Shown here in pieces: positions 46,194-58,912 of a stretch of 64,000 bases of DNA (position 1 is the first letter of the stretch; each line of letters begins with the position of its first letter). The notes under the pieces are model-generated. The model made no database searches, had not been told where the DNA came from, and worked only from the letters and a program-made list of their open reading frames with translations. The DNA is from Erpobdella octoculata (Eukaryota > Annelida > Clitellata > Hirudinida > Erpobdellidae), in assembly GCA_963978895.1 (NCBI GenBank), contig OZ022247.1:1-64000 (forward strand), read 5' to 3'. Both the position numbers and the translations under genes were made by a program.

Positions 46194-49100
46194 TCAAAAT
46201 ATATGATCTTGATAAGAAAGAAAGCTGATGAGATTACTGACAGTTGGAGCATGTTGAGGAAAAAGAAGTTGGTCTTTGAGATCTTCGATTCCTCCGAACA
46301 TAACCACCTCGGTCGTGCAGTTCACCAACGAGTAAAGAACCAACTCGTCGTGAACGAACCGTTTCGACTTCGTCACCGGCTTCCACTCGACGCATCCGTC
46401 GGAGAGAGCGCGACTCACGTCGAGGAGATGAATGTTTCGAAAACGTTTCTCGTTGTCGTTCAGGCAGCAGACGCAATCCGTGGCTCGGGAAGTCAGCCGT
46501 CTGTCGTTTGGGTCGTCCCCGTTCTGGTCGGGGTTGACGTCCGAGTCGTCCGAGCCTTGATCCGAAGGACCGGGGGCGTCGTTGCCCCTAGCGACAACCG
46601 GCAGCCTGTTGTCTCGAGTTCTGAGTTTTTCTTCGTATTGAAATAATATCTGTAACTGTCTTTCTCTGTCTCTCTGCATGTTTCGTCTGGAAGCTGGTGT
46701 GATTGCATTCTGTTGGACAGCACTGCAGGTGTAATAAATAAAAATATTCAAATAATTACTGAACTGAAAATAAAGAAAACAATTAAAACTAAATAAAATA
46801 AGTCAATTTTAAATTAATAAACGAAATCTAATTAAATTAATAAACTAAATCAAACTAATAAACTAAATATAAATAAATTAATAAACTAAATCAAATTAAA
46901 TTAATAAACTAAATCTAATTAAATTAATAAACCAAATTAAATTAATAAACTAAATCTAATTAAATTAATAAACTAAATCTAATTAAATTAATAAACTAAA
47001 TCAAATTAAATTAATAAACCAAATCTAATTAATAAACTAAATCAAATTAAATAACTAAATCTAATTAAATTAATCCAACAAAATAAATCAATAGAATAAT
47101 TCAATATAATTAATTAATTAATCACGATTCGAACTAACTTGGAATGAATTGGTTCCGGCAATAATACTGCTTCGTCGTTTGATCGTCTGTGTCGCAGGAG
47201 TTGTTGCTGCTCTTGTTGCTGTTGTACTTGCTGAATCTGTTGTTGTTGATTCTGTCGCCTGTGGCAGTCGTTGCATTTTCTTTTCTTCGAGTGTTCCATT
47301 TTCGTCGAGGTCTTAATGATCGTTCCGAGAATTATAACTTTATTTCCGACGACGCAGGCAGGATGTCCGAACATTCTCAGGGGGGCGTTCGCAAGCTCCA
47401 GAACAACAAGATCCTTCCAATACCAAGCTTTCCCTTCTGGCATGACTAACAGCCATACATCGTAATAGCACTATAATGATTCAAGTGATTCAACTTTCAA
47501 TCTTTTGTTCTATTTTAACTTAGAACAATTTCAGTAATTTTAAAACTCACGGTTTTGTTTTCCCCGTGTCCGCCAACAACCAAAAGGTGTTCTTCGTCCA
47601 AAACTTCCTAATAACGTGTAAATTAAAATTTAACAGCAATAATACTATCTTCTGTTATGGTTAGCTAATTAAGCAGTGCAAACCTGAGTGTGGGCGGTCC
47701 TACTCTGAGGCTTTGGTCCAAATATGGTCACTTCTGTCCAATCAAATGTCAACAAATCGAGAACCCACACATCATTGGATCTTCAATTGATTAAAGCACA
47801 ATTTATTGGTATGCATACATACATTTATATACATATACTATTGTATAAATGTAAATACACACCCGACTTACATAAATTGGTATGCATATATTAATGTAAA
47901 TGCACCGACAACTCACATAAAACAACATGTTTTGGAAATTGTAAGCAATCTTACATATAGTCAAAATTGCATATAGCAAAATCAAAAGATTTTTATGAAT
48001 CTGTTCATTGCAGAAAAATTTCCCTATAGAGAAGTTTTTACAAGAAATTCAGTATATAGACATGTCATCAATTGTGTTTTGTTTCTTCAGTGGTGGAAGC
48101 ATTGTTCCATATTGGAAAGTTTAATATTACAATGATTGGTGACATGCCAAGCAATGGATACTCATCCACTCAGACAATACATTTCCTTGGCATAGACTTA
48201 GGTTTGCTATGCATGTGACCACCTATATAACATGCTAAACTATAATATTCTTGAAATAAATTATTATAATTAATACAATAAACAAAATAAATCTGGAACT
48301 CATTAAAAACCTTTTCGTAAGAGAGCAATTTCCTCCGAAAACCAACATTTTGTCACCGATGATGCTGGCCTGGTGGCCTGCCCGACCGCTTGGAGTGTTT
48401 GAAGTGATTCTCAAGGACCAGACGTTGTTTTTCGGGCAGAAAAAGTGCAAATGGTCGTAGAACTTCGATTGCTAAAATAGGTATAACTTACAACCTATAT
48501 ATTTTTCAAAAACAACTTCATATTTGATAGAGCATGTTCTTAAGCAATTTGAACAAAGCCCCAAAATATATAAATAAATATGTATAATTATTAGTAAGTA
48601 AAATAATGTTGACCTCTTGTACAGCATTGTGAGACGAATATGTGAATCCTCCGAATAAGATTAATTTGTCTTTATAAGGAACTAGTGATGCACAGGCTTT
48701 TGGCTGAGGGTAGTCTCCTTAATAATAATCAATTCAATATTTAAAGAAAGAGAACCACCATTAAATTAAATGCAAGTCCCAACAGCTTTAAACTCCAATT
48801 TAACTTAAATTTAGAGCTATAAAAATACAAAAAACCTTCTTGTTATTATTATAGTAACTAAAAAATTGCAACTGACGATACCAGCAAATAAAAGCACCTT
48901 GAGCAAATGGACGACACCACTTGGAAGAGCCAATATCAAACTTCCAAATGTCATTAAAACACGTAGTAGACGAGGTACAGCCACCAAAGACGTACATGGC
49001 TCTGTCGTAATAGCAAGTGGAATGCTGATATCTTCCTGCTATTGTGGGCCCTGGAAGCAAGGAGGACTGTATGGGATAACTCCATATCGTGGTGCCGTTG

Positions 49101-49318
49101 TTTATAGCGTTTTGAAATTTAGATTTGCATCTTCCCATAACGGAAACTGCTACGCTCTCCCAGTGGCGGCACACCTGTCTGACATTTGGCAAGTCTCTGT
49201 GGTAAGACAGCATGGACATAATAATCTCCAGTATTTCTGCTGGTAAAGTCGAGGCTATCGAGCTGGAAAAAGAACGTTCTGCACTTTCCTCGTACAATTT
49301 AATACCTAAGCTACTCAT
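46194..49318 (-). CDS. FBXO42: F-box/kelch protein, FBXO42-like
   Basis: Exons 49318-48898, 48717-48614, 48471-48311, 47780-47684, 47607-47551, 47470-47139 and 46722-46194 give 566 residues in frame (human 717). An F-box lies at about residues 20-65 (LPAEILEIIMSMLSYHRDLP, VRQVCRHWESVA). Kelch blades follow: STCYYDRAMYVFGGC, KDKLILFGGFTYSSHN, GHQASIIGDKMLVFGG, SNDVWVLDLLTFDW, HLLVVGGHGENK, GHPACVVGNKVIILG. A Gln-rich linker and a last segment with EVVMFGGIEDL close the propeller, as in FBXO42. FBXO42 is an SCF ubiquitin-ligase receptor, reported to act on p53 in mammals. The C-terminus after residue 545 does not match closely, so the true last codons are uncertain. Confidence 0.85.
46785..47078. 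repeat. Tandem repeat in last FBXO42 intron
   Basis: An imperfect repeat of 17 to 33 bp with unit AATTAATAAACTAAATC, filling most of the intron between 46723 and 47138. Confidence 0.9.
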
Positions 49319-50669
49319 TTTTCTTCTAAAATAGACTTTTATTTAGTAAATAATTTCAGACAGCCGGCGGTTTGAATAGTAGTCAAAATATGAAGAAAAA
49401 AAAATAATAATAAAAAATGAATCGAGGTTTTAAATCATAAGTTATCCGGTTCATGCAATTATTAGAATGTAATAAAAATAGTTACATTTAAGTGTACTTT
49501 CTATAGTAACAACATGTTTATAAAAATCTTATTCAAGGACATATTTTTGGGGAAAGTACCTCCGACTACCCCCCCCCCCCGTCATCCTCATTTTTGGGAG
49601 GGAAAAGTATAGAAGTTTATGGGAAATTTTTTTAAAAAGTATTTTTAACTACCACCTCCGGTTAGCAGCTTTTTTGTGAAGAAAAAATATAGAAGTTATT
49701 GGAAATATTTTGGAAAAAGTACCTCCTGACGACCCCCCCTTGATCATTAACTTTTTCGGCAGAGAATCAGAGATAATGAACAATTTTGGAAAAATGTAGA
49801 CCCTTCAAACATTTTGATCTCTAAGGTTTCCCTGAAATAACGTCCCTAAGGTCGTCATATGGTACTCATTTATAAATCATTTGCCTACTGTAGGCCCAAC
49901 CCATCAAAGTAAATGATTGCTCAGATAAGTGGATGAGGACGTCGCTTTTGAATCAAAGCTCAAACAGTTGCAGCCAGAATTAGCTCCTGCTTTGGATCAC
50001 CCAGTTTTATCAATATGGAATGGTTTTACCTGCCACCTGCACGTGTATTCCAAGTCGAATGTAAAATCAAAAGCATAAATGACTCAACAAGTCAAATAAT
50101 TATTTATAAACTTAAAGAAATTAAATCTTTAAAAAAAATCATAAGGTTGGTGGATCTTCAACATTTTGTAACAAAAAATATAATTCATTTATAACCATTA
50201 ATCACAATTTTTTAAATAACAACAGAATAAAATAAGTCATGTAAATTGTAACAAATGATGGAAAAAAATTAGTAATCTAGTAATTTCTCATTTAATTTTT
50301 TAAGTTTATTAATATGTAATTAATCTCGTCTACACGTCTCTTCTTCTTCATAAACAGCAGCATTTGAAGAAAGTCTTTGACGAACGTCGCACAGTTATGA
50401 AATTACAATCTCGACACACTTAATGACGAACAATAAACACAAAATACGTATTAAATTACAAATAGTCGTCATGAATTCGAAACAAAGTTGTTTATTGTTT
50501 TTAAGAAGTCTGAGTAGGCCATGATAAGGAAAAACTCAGATCTCTAAAGTGACCAAACAAGGAGGAATGTAGCAGAAAAGAAAGACATCCCACGTCTCCA
50601 TCAGACACGGTTGCCGAGAGATGAGAATTTTATGAAAGAGAAGGGCAATAAAAACGGACACTAGCTTCT
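49319..50669. other. Intergenic region between FBXO42-like and AVL9
   Basis: No coding evidence. It holds the C-rich dispersed repeat at 49548-49810 and a short GTAGGCCCAACCCATCAAAG motif at 49893 that also occurs at about 22996 as GTAGGCCAAACCCATCAAAG. Confidence 0.55.
49548..49810 (+). repeat. C-rich dispersed repeat with internal ~90-bp periodicity
   Basis: Three diverged units, each with GGAAAAAGTACCTCCGACTA-like sequence, a C run, CATTTTT, and then a AAAGTATAGAAGTTTATGGG-like segment. Related units occur at 63575-63765 in the same orientation. Confidence 0.7.
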
Positions 50670-53600
50670 TCATTCTTTTGCGGAAAAACCGCTAAACCAA
50701 CTTGAAACCGTCGATTTCGCCAGGCCAACAGCAGCACCTGGAATAATACATTTCAATATTTAAAGTGATTTTAAATTTATTAAAATGAAACTTATAAGAG
50801 AAATATAAAATAAATATAATTTTGTTTAATTCGGACAACTTACCAACTGCTCTTCCCGTCTGCGACACGGTTTGATTGACGACAGCAGTTAACTTTTTGT
50901 CTTTGTTTCCATTATTTATCACTCTTTACGAAAAAAATAAATAAATAAGTGGCTAAAGAGGATTAAATAAATACGTTGAATAAAAAAATTATTAAATAAA
51001 AATTAAATGATTAAACTCACTGATTAAATTAATATGTTGAATAAAACTAAAACAATTAAACTCACTGATTAAATAAATAAATATGTTGAATAAAAATAAA
51101 ATAATTAAACTCACTGATTAAATAAATAAATATGTTGAATAAAAATAAAACGATTAAACTCACTGATTGATTTTTAAGCGAACATCCGACATGCTCAACT
51201 GTCCATGACAGACGTGCCTGTGATTAAAAGTAAACTTTGTTTCAAATTTATTTATTAAGACATAGAGATGTCTACTTTTAAAAGTGAATTCTAATTAAAA
51301 TATTTAAACACATAAGAAATAATATACATTTACATTACTCATAATAAATGCTGAATTTAATAACTTTTAACTGACATAACTTGTTTTCTTTCATTGTAGT
51401 TCTTAAACTCTCAACCTAATCTTCATCGACATTTCATTTAAACGGAATCGAGCGAGCGACTTACTGAGGAGTGACGGACGACAAACTCTTGCGAGGACTT
51501 CCTTGTTTCCACGACGCGTAGTTATTCGTCGTTTTCCAGGCCGCTACGAATGCGGAATTGAAATCCTCCTGGGATTTTTCATCTGGAAATGTAAAAATAA
51601 AAACAATTCTAAATAAGTTTAATAAAAATTTTAATTTATGTAGCTTACATTTATAAGCTAAGTACAAAATTTAATTTATGCAGCTTACATGATAAGCTAA
51701 ATAAAAAATTTAATTCATGCAGCTAACATTTGTAAGTTTAATAAAAATTTAATTTATGCAGACATTTATAAGCTAAGTAAACAATTTAATTTATGCAGCT
51801 TACATTATAAGTTTAATAGAAATTTTAATTTTTTCAGCTTACATTTACATGCAAAGAATACAACTCAATGTTGTGACGCTACAAAACATTTACACATTCC
51901 GAAAAAACTGAACCTGGAAATTATGATGATGGGTGTTGTGCTGATAATGATAACGGTAGTGATGATGACGATGGTGCAGAAACCAAAATGCCTGTCGCAA
52001 CAACAACGATATTTTAATAACACAAATAATTCTGCGACCAACCTCCTTGATCAACAGTAGCCAATAGAGATATGAGATAGGCCCTGAACTGACTTCTTAT
52101 CCAATCATCACCTCCTTCCCAACCTTTTATTAAAAAAAAAAACATTCCTTAACACAATAATTTATTATAACACGATAGAATATTGTGGCCCAGAAGTCTG
52201 CTGACCGCGCCCCACTAAAGATCATCAAACTGAATTGAATTGAAAAACAACATGATTTGAATCCGCACCAACCGGTGTTATCCAGAAAAGGATCGCCCTT
52301 CTCCTGATCGATGGTTCTAACGAGAGATTCGGCAAACCTCAAGTCTGCAGTAGAAAGGATCAAACACTTTCTCAATTCTCCATCCGTTATGTCAATCCTG
52401 CAGTCTCCTAGCTGTGAGTAAGTTATTATATTTAAAAAATCCATTATTTATTGTTTTCACAGTTAGTCGACGCAAATGAATCGATGAAACGCAAAACATA
52501 ACAAGAGTATTAAAAATTCACTAACATCATAATCATCATCACAGTTATTATCATCACCATTACAACATTTGTATATGAGTCATATTCATCATCACATAAG
52601 TTATCATCATCATCATTACATAATTTATCATCACCATCACATAAGTTATCATCAGAATCATATGAGTTATCATCATCATTACATAAGTTATCATCACCAT
52701 CACATAAGTTATCATCAGAATCATATGAGTTATCATTACAACCTCGACAATGACATCAAGAAGCTGTCTACGTTGTTTGAACAGGGCATTCGTAGCTCCA
52801 ATGACGAAACCTCTTACACTCGTATCAGACAGAACGTCATACAGATGCAAGGATAAATAGGGATGGCAAAGAACACCCTTTAATCAAAAGTATTTATAAA
52901 TATTATTTTTTAATCAATTAGTAAAAAAACTTAATTTAAAAAACCAAAATCAAAGCCATTAATTAAATAAAAAAATGTAATCTGTTAATTTGTTTAAAAT
53001 AAAAGAACTCAAATAAATAATATATATATAATAACAAATAAATAAAACAAATTATTTCATAAATAAATTACTAAACATCACAAAATCATAAAAACCTTTG
53101 AAAAAATCATCAGCGGCAGACCGAAACTGTCAGATCCAGCCACGAATGGAGACGTTGAAACAGAATCAGAAGCATCGTGCATAATCGTCGTACAACTTTT
53201 CACATTCTTCTTCGCATTCTCTTGCGATTGGTTGATTACCTTTGTTTGTTCTATATGTGATTGGTCATATTCCTTTAATCTGTTCGTGACATCTTTGGGA
53301 ATTTCCGAGCTTTCCTCCAATGATAGCAGCTTTTCGTTCTTTTAAATAAAAAAAAAGAAATTAATTTATTTTATAAAAAACTTTCTGAACAAAAACAAAA
53401 CCCAAAAATCAGATTAAACCGACACCTTAGAATCTAAATGAACCGAGGAATCATCCGAGAGTTCGCTGATTTCAAGTCTGTGCTGTTCCTCGCCCCAGAC
53501 GAGATCATCATCGGCAAGCATCTCTTCAAAATCTTCGTCTATCACGTAAAAAATTTAAATAATTACTTGAATAAAAAAACAAAAAATAAAAATATTAAAT

Positions 53601-56600
53601 ACTTGATTAAAAAATAATAAACAAATATAATTATCATTAAATAAATATATTATTTAATTAAATTATTCTGAATTTTCAACAAACCTGAAACGTTTTCTAA
53701 CGCGTGACTTCCTTGCACAACCACAGTTTTTGTTTTGTCGTCGACTCTCATTGTTACGGATGCTGCCGAATGTTCTTTGTTTTCGAATGTTGAAGATGAT
53801 GAATGTTGAGCAACAGTGTCTGTGTTGCCCAACAAAGTTTTTGCAGTCGAAGAAATTTTATCGAAACTTTTTAATTTTAATTTGTCAGCATTAAAAATAG
53901 AGCCAATGAAAGGAAGTTTATCTCCGGGCGAAGTTGGTGGCGAAAAATGTATCGGGGCTCGTGTGCCAGAATTTGATTGGTCAAGTTTCAAACTGTCCAC
54001 TGATTTCTGGGGAGATGTTTTGTCAACATCTTCTTTCGACAAACTTTTCGCTTCTATAAAAATTACAGATTCTCTGTCGAATTTGTCGTCTAATAACGAC
54101 AAAGTTGCTTCAGATTTGTTGTTGTTGTTCTTAAGTTGAATCTCACTAACGACGTTATCGTTAGTGTTGCGACGACACTCCGGCAACGTTGAAGAATCCT
54201 TTGGCAACGTTGAAGAATCCTTTGGCAACGTTTTCGGGCGGAGTTTTAACGGCGGAAGAAGATTGCCATAAAACATGGAATTCCCGGACGAACAGACGGT
54301 ATCAGTTACGTCCGTGGAAGAAGGACTTGATGGTAGCGATAACGAAGATGCAGCTGGTAATGATGCTGATAATGATACCGGCAGTAGTAATGGCGTTGAT
54401 GATGATGTTGGAGGTGGTATCGGTTGAGTAGAAGAACTACCCATTATGCTGGAGAAAAACCTGTTTCGAAGCTGCGAAAGTGTTGACGACGACCATTTTG
54501 ATTGTTGAAGATTCGTATCCGTCGTTGGTGTTTCTTGCTTGAGTGGACAACTTTGAGAAAGAGTTTCAACATTACTTGTTGTTGACTTTTCCACAACAAC
54601 CGAGCGACCGTCAACAATCTCTGCGATCGACTCGCTCGTCGGAGAGCTCAAACGATCTGTCGGAATTTGTTGAGAGTTTAAAGAAACATTGTTGTCAATC
54701 GATTTGTTGTTGCAGTCTGTCACAACAACAACATCCTGTTTGTTTTTAGCAAACGGAACCGTTTTTTCGACGGTCGGAGAAGGAGTGAGAGTCGCAGCTT
54801 CAAATTTCGCCGACTCAAAAAGTCCTTGCTCAATCAGCCCTGTAAGAAAAAAATATATAACATTTGTTATTACTGGTTATTCAAGTAAAATAAATAATAT
54901 ATATTTATATACTTTATTATAACGTTATTTAAAAACAATTAATGCTAAGTAAAATAGAACAACTCAATAACCGGGAAACAATGAAGCGATGGCCAAGATG
55001 CTTGTGCATATCGGTTTGACAGGGGAGGAAAAAAATAGCACCTTCATTATAATAAATTAAATTAAGTTATGCATCATCTTCATTATAATAAATTAAGTAA
55101 TTTATGTCCATCACATTAATTATAATAAAATAAAATAAGTTACTAGACATCACTTCATTATAATAAATTTAAACAATTATGATGCACAATAAATATCATC
55201 CTCCTCCTTATTATTACTGTTTACATCTGCATAATTTGTAACTATAAGCATCATAAAAAAAAACTCTTTATAACAAGAACCATGTAACATAATAAATTAA
55301 TTCAACTGAATCAAAAATAATTCTTATGCATGAGTAATAAAAATAAAATAATTTATAAAAAATTAAAGAAATTAAATTTGACGAATATTTGTCTGACCTT
55401 TTTTTCAAGAAGAAAAAGTTTAAAAAGAACAACAAGTTTATGTCGGAACTGTCTTAAAAGTTCTCTTCCAGACAAACCTGATATTGACATTTTTAGAAAA
55501 CTAATTTAAATGAACTTTAGTTTGAATTAAATAAAATAAAATTATAATTTTATTAAAAATCAGTATCATGTGGCTTTTATAATAATACAAATAATAAATA
55601 AAAATATTTTCATATTCATAATACATTTAAGATAACTGTTATCATACTCATCATCACCACCATATCTTCTGCATGAACACATTCATGTGAATGTAATTTC
55701 CAGTTAATATCAAATTTTAATAACTGCATCATCATCATCAACGTTTTAATATCCATACTTAATACAATCACAATAATTAACTATAATCATCGCAAACAAT
55801 TACAATAACCACTGCGATGACTTACCGAGATGTATGTGAGAATTCTGCAAGAGACTTTCGGTAATAGAAGAATTGAGTGTAACATACGTATCTTTCAACA
55901 AAGAAACCTGACTGAAATCTCTTCCTTTGAAATAGGCATGAGTTATCATCTCCAATTTCACTTGGATTAGCCCGAACACTGGCTGTACAAATTTACTCAA
56001 TTTTTATAATGAATGACAGTTTTTTATTTTAATTTTTGAGGTTTTTAAAACTCCAATTTTAGATTCAATTAAAAATTATTATTTAAAATAATCACTTAAA
56101 TTAGAAAAAATAAATGAGAAAAATAATAAAAGTAATATATATATATATATTTCAAATATGATTACCAGTTTACTGAGAACACAAACACTTTTTTGAACAG
56201 TATTTCTTGTAACATCTTCATCTTTATTCAAAACTTCCTGAAAATTCAGTTATTTCCTTATTAATTATATAATAATTCTTAAAGAAAAACTAAATGTGTA
56301 AATAAAACTTGAATCTAGAAATAAACTTCAAATACAATAATAGTAAAATATATAAATATAGGAATGCCAACAAGTTTGAGTCGTGAGTTAGATTTATCAT
56401 CAGGAATTGTGTCAAAATTAGTTAAAATATGGCCAAAGGCTTATTGAATAAATATTCATATTGTATTAAATATAAAATACTAACACATACATTAAAATGT
56501 TAATATATCAAATACACACCGATTAATAACTTAATAATTCTTATCATTATTAATCCAAAATAATATACATGGCTGATACAACACTGTTTATTGACTGACA

Positions 56601-58590
56601 CCATATTAAAATTCCATAGAATTTATTATTTTAAATTAAATAAACTACGATGGGTTGGTTACCGAAGCATTGATCTGTTGATAGCAGGAAACACCAAACA
56701 CAGTCGTCTGCTTTTCGTCCAGGGATGGGAGATGAAAATAAATTGTATCTGAAATTATTTAAAACCAAAAACTTTTTTTAACTAGAAATAAATTATCATT
56801 AATATCATTTTATATAAAATGATCATTCCCATGTAAAAATAGGTGAAATAAATAGACCAGAAAATAAAATAAAAACCTTCTAAAAAATTGTGAGCTCCAT
56901 CGGGAAGAGCCAGTGATGGCAAATGCCTCCATTTTTTAGGACATTCACTACTTGCCACGCTGTTTCCTTCTAGCAATGGCGGATAAGCATATTCGACCTA
57001 TAATGAATGTATTTATAATATCATCTATTATTATATTTTTAATGAATATTTGCATTCAATTCATAATTGTCATTCACAGCATAGTCATAGCAGTATTTCT
57101 ACAGTAAAAACGTATGAACACATAATTACTAGCTGTCAGTAGCTGTTTGAAATTCCTGTGCTATCAAAGCTTTTTAATTGAAGATCTGTCTGAACTTAAA
57201 GACTCCTAAAAAAACTTCTGTAACCTCCAAGCTTATTTTAAGAACTGTGATTCTTTAGTTAATTATTATAATGCTTATAAATCCAGAGAAAGAAACAGAG
57301 CATTAATGGCATATAAAGTTAAAAATATAACAACTAGATTATTTAATTTAATTTCTTATTTTAAATAGCTCAAGGAACTTAGAGATTATTAACTAAAATA
57401 AATTTTGTATTAAAGACTGGGCTAATAATGCCATTCAGGACTAATTAATAGTAATAGCAACTTTAAATTTACAATTTCTTACCAGGTAATTACAGCACAC
57501 ATGTCACAGTATGTGTTTATGAATGTATAAATATGTGTCCATATGTGTGTATGTTTGAGTTTTTATGCATGGGTAGTTAGTTAGTTAGTTTAATCAACAT
57601 GCATAATTTCCGATGTCTGTAGATATGTATGTATGTATGTATGTTAGCAAATTCGCATAACCGCGGCCGAGGTGGTCAAAAGTTGCTAAAATAAATCTGT
57701 GCAGGCGTGTAATAAAATTTATAATGCAATTGAATACTGTCAGTCCATGAAGAAGATCAATAGAAATAGGTGGTGCTGCAATAGAAAAATAATATATGAA
57801 ATTAAAAAAATCTGTCATTTTTGACAGACTCTCTAGTATGGTATTATTTTTCATAATAATATGATATATATATATTATATATACTGAAAGCATAACTATA
57901 ATTAATACTCTATCAAGCTTGTACTATCAAAACTTAACTACTTAATGCCAGGATGTGAGAAAAAGCAGCTAATTACGCTAGTAACAATTTACTAAGATCA
58001 TATTAAAAAATAAATGGAAAATTTTAAATATAATAAGTATGAAAATCAATATAATCCGTCATTTATTCAATGCAGCCATATGTACGATGTATGTACCTAC
58101 TAAGACTTAGTAACTAAGCTCTGTTATAATGGGTTTTACATTTACATGACTGAGTCACAGAAAACAATTTTTTTGGTTTATTTCTTGATAACAAGGGACT
58201 AAAATGCAATGTGCAGGAGTTGAGCCTTTCGCATTGAAATCTATGGACTTGGCCATACCGGCATTCAAATAACTGACCCGACAGACTGACTGACTGACTT
58301 GTCTTAGCTATTAAGTCAGTCTTTCTCTCTTAATTGTTCAATTCCTAATGAATCATCTGCTAAATTTAACTTAAATTAAATTTTAAATTGATTAAAAATC
58401 ACTTGACAGTGATAACAAAAAAAAAATTTTTCAACCCATAAAAGTGGTAAAATTAAATGACCACCAATATTGTCATAATTCAATATTTAATTTAAAATTA
58501 AATTTCACAGACCAGACACCCTTTTTTGTGGTGAAATCCAACGACGACAACGTGAAGTACAGGATTTACCACATTTTGAGACCAGTCCAT
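50670..58590 (-). CDS. AVL9: AVL9 cell-migration / late secretory pathway protein
   Basis: Seventeen exons: 58590-58513, 56997-56877, 56748-56663, 56237-56166, 55982-55826, 55477-55398, 55041-54972, 54839-53685, 53538-53426, 53338-53096, 52877-52743, 52411-52273, 52123-52043, 51582-51465, 51217-51164, 50923-50844, 50737-50670. Total 949 residues, all phases consistent (human 648). The DENN-like core starts VLHVVVVGFHHKKGCLVEYA, then ALPDGAHNFLEG, VFGVSCYQQI, TRNTVQKSVCVLSKL, LEMITHAYFKGRDFSQVSLL and ALFK-containing later parts (TSVRGFVIGATNALF, ADLRFAESLVR, WEGGDDWIRSQF, FVAAWKTTNNYASWK). Human AVL9 and yeast Avl9 act in post-Golgi transport. The 1,155-nt exon encodes a long Ser/Thr-rich, probably disordered insert that accounts for the extra length. 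The first intron is 1.5 kb. Confidence 0.93.
50957..51170 (-). repeat. ~49-bp tandem repeat spanning an AVL9 donor site
   Basis: Four copies of AATCAGTGAGTTTAAT (minus strand), with TTAAACTCAC starting at 51011, 51056, 51105 and 51154 on the + strand. The one at 51154-51170 is the true exon end and donor; the others are copies in the downstream intron. Confidence 0.9.
51610..51850. repeat. ~45-bp tandem repeat in AVL9 intron
   Basis: About five imperfect copies of a unit containing AATTTAATTTATGCAGCTTA and a CATTTATAAGCTAAG segment. It lies between exons ending 52043 and starting 51582. Confidence 0.85.
52545..52742. repeat. CATCA-type tandem repeat next to AVL9 donor
   Basis: Repeats of ATCATCACATAAGTTATC and ATCAGAATCATATGAGTT, starting right behind the exon end at 52743. 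Higher-order units of about 60 bp are visible. Confidence 0.85.
55041..55190 (-). repeat. ~37-bp tandem repeat spanning an AVL9 acceptor
   Basis: Copies of CTTCATTATAATAAATT (+ strand) begin at 55042, 55078, about 55112 (diverged) and 55153. Read on the minus strand the unit ends ATTATAATGAAG, the acceptor used at 55042 just before exon 55041-54972. Confidence 0.85.
57000..58512. other. First intron of AVL9, no additional gene seen
   Basis: AT-rich, with short (GTAT)n and (GACT)n tracts and a possible degraded SINE head near 57660 (CGCGGCCGAGGTGGTCAAAA). The + strand open frame at 58444-58689 overlaps AVL9 exon 1 antisense and is a shadow. Confidence 0.55.
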
Positions 58591-58912
58591 AGTTTAAGAA
58601 TATATAAATTACAAATAACTACAAATAAAAACACAAAATTCCCGTTCGTCCACTCGCCAACATCAAGGCTACTAAATTTTATGTTATGATCCAAGTATGC
58701 CTGTGTATTGTGATCCAAAATGTAAACAAGCTTGTAAGTTTTTTAAATTCATATTTTTAATTATTAAAATAATTAAATAAATAAAATACAAAATATTTTT
58801 TTTTATATTTTTTATGTTAATTTTATAAATACTATTTAATAAAAATTAATGTTGAAAACATTTAAAACCTGATTTACTTTTTTTCGCACGACCTTGTTTT
58901 CATCACAACAAC
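58591..58912. promoter_or_regulatory. Divergent promoter region of AVL9 and ATPAF1
   Basis: Only 322 bp separate the two start codons, so both 5' UTRs and promoters must lie here or overlap. The sequence is A/T-rich without an obvious TATA arrangement I would trust. Confidence 0.5.

Noticed and set aside
48866..49246. + strand ORF of 126 residues
   Set aside because: Antisense to the F-box exon of the FBXO42-like gene, which is conserved.
58444..58689. + strand ORF of 81 residues that at first looked like a secreted-protein C-terminus
   Set aside because: The opposite strand encodes AVL9 exon 1 (VVVVGFHHKKGC) with a perfect splice to 56997.
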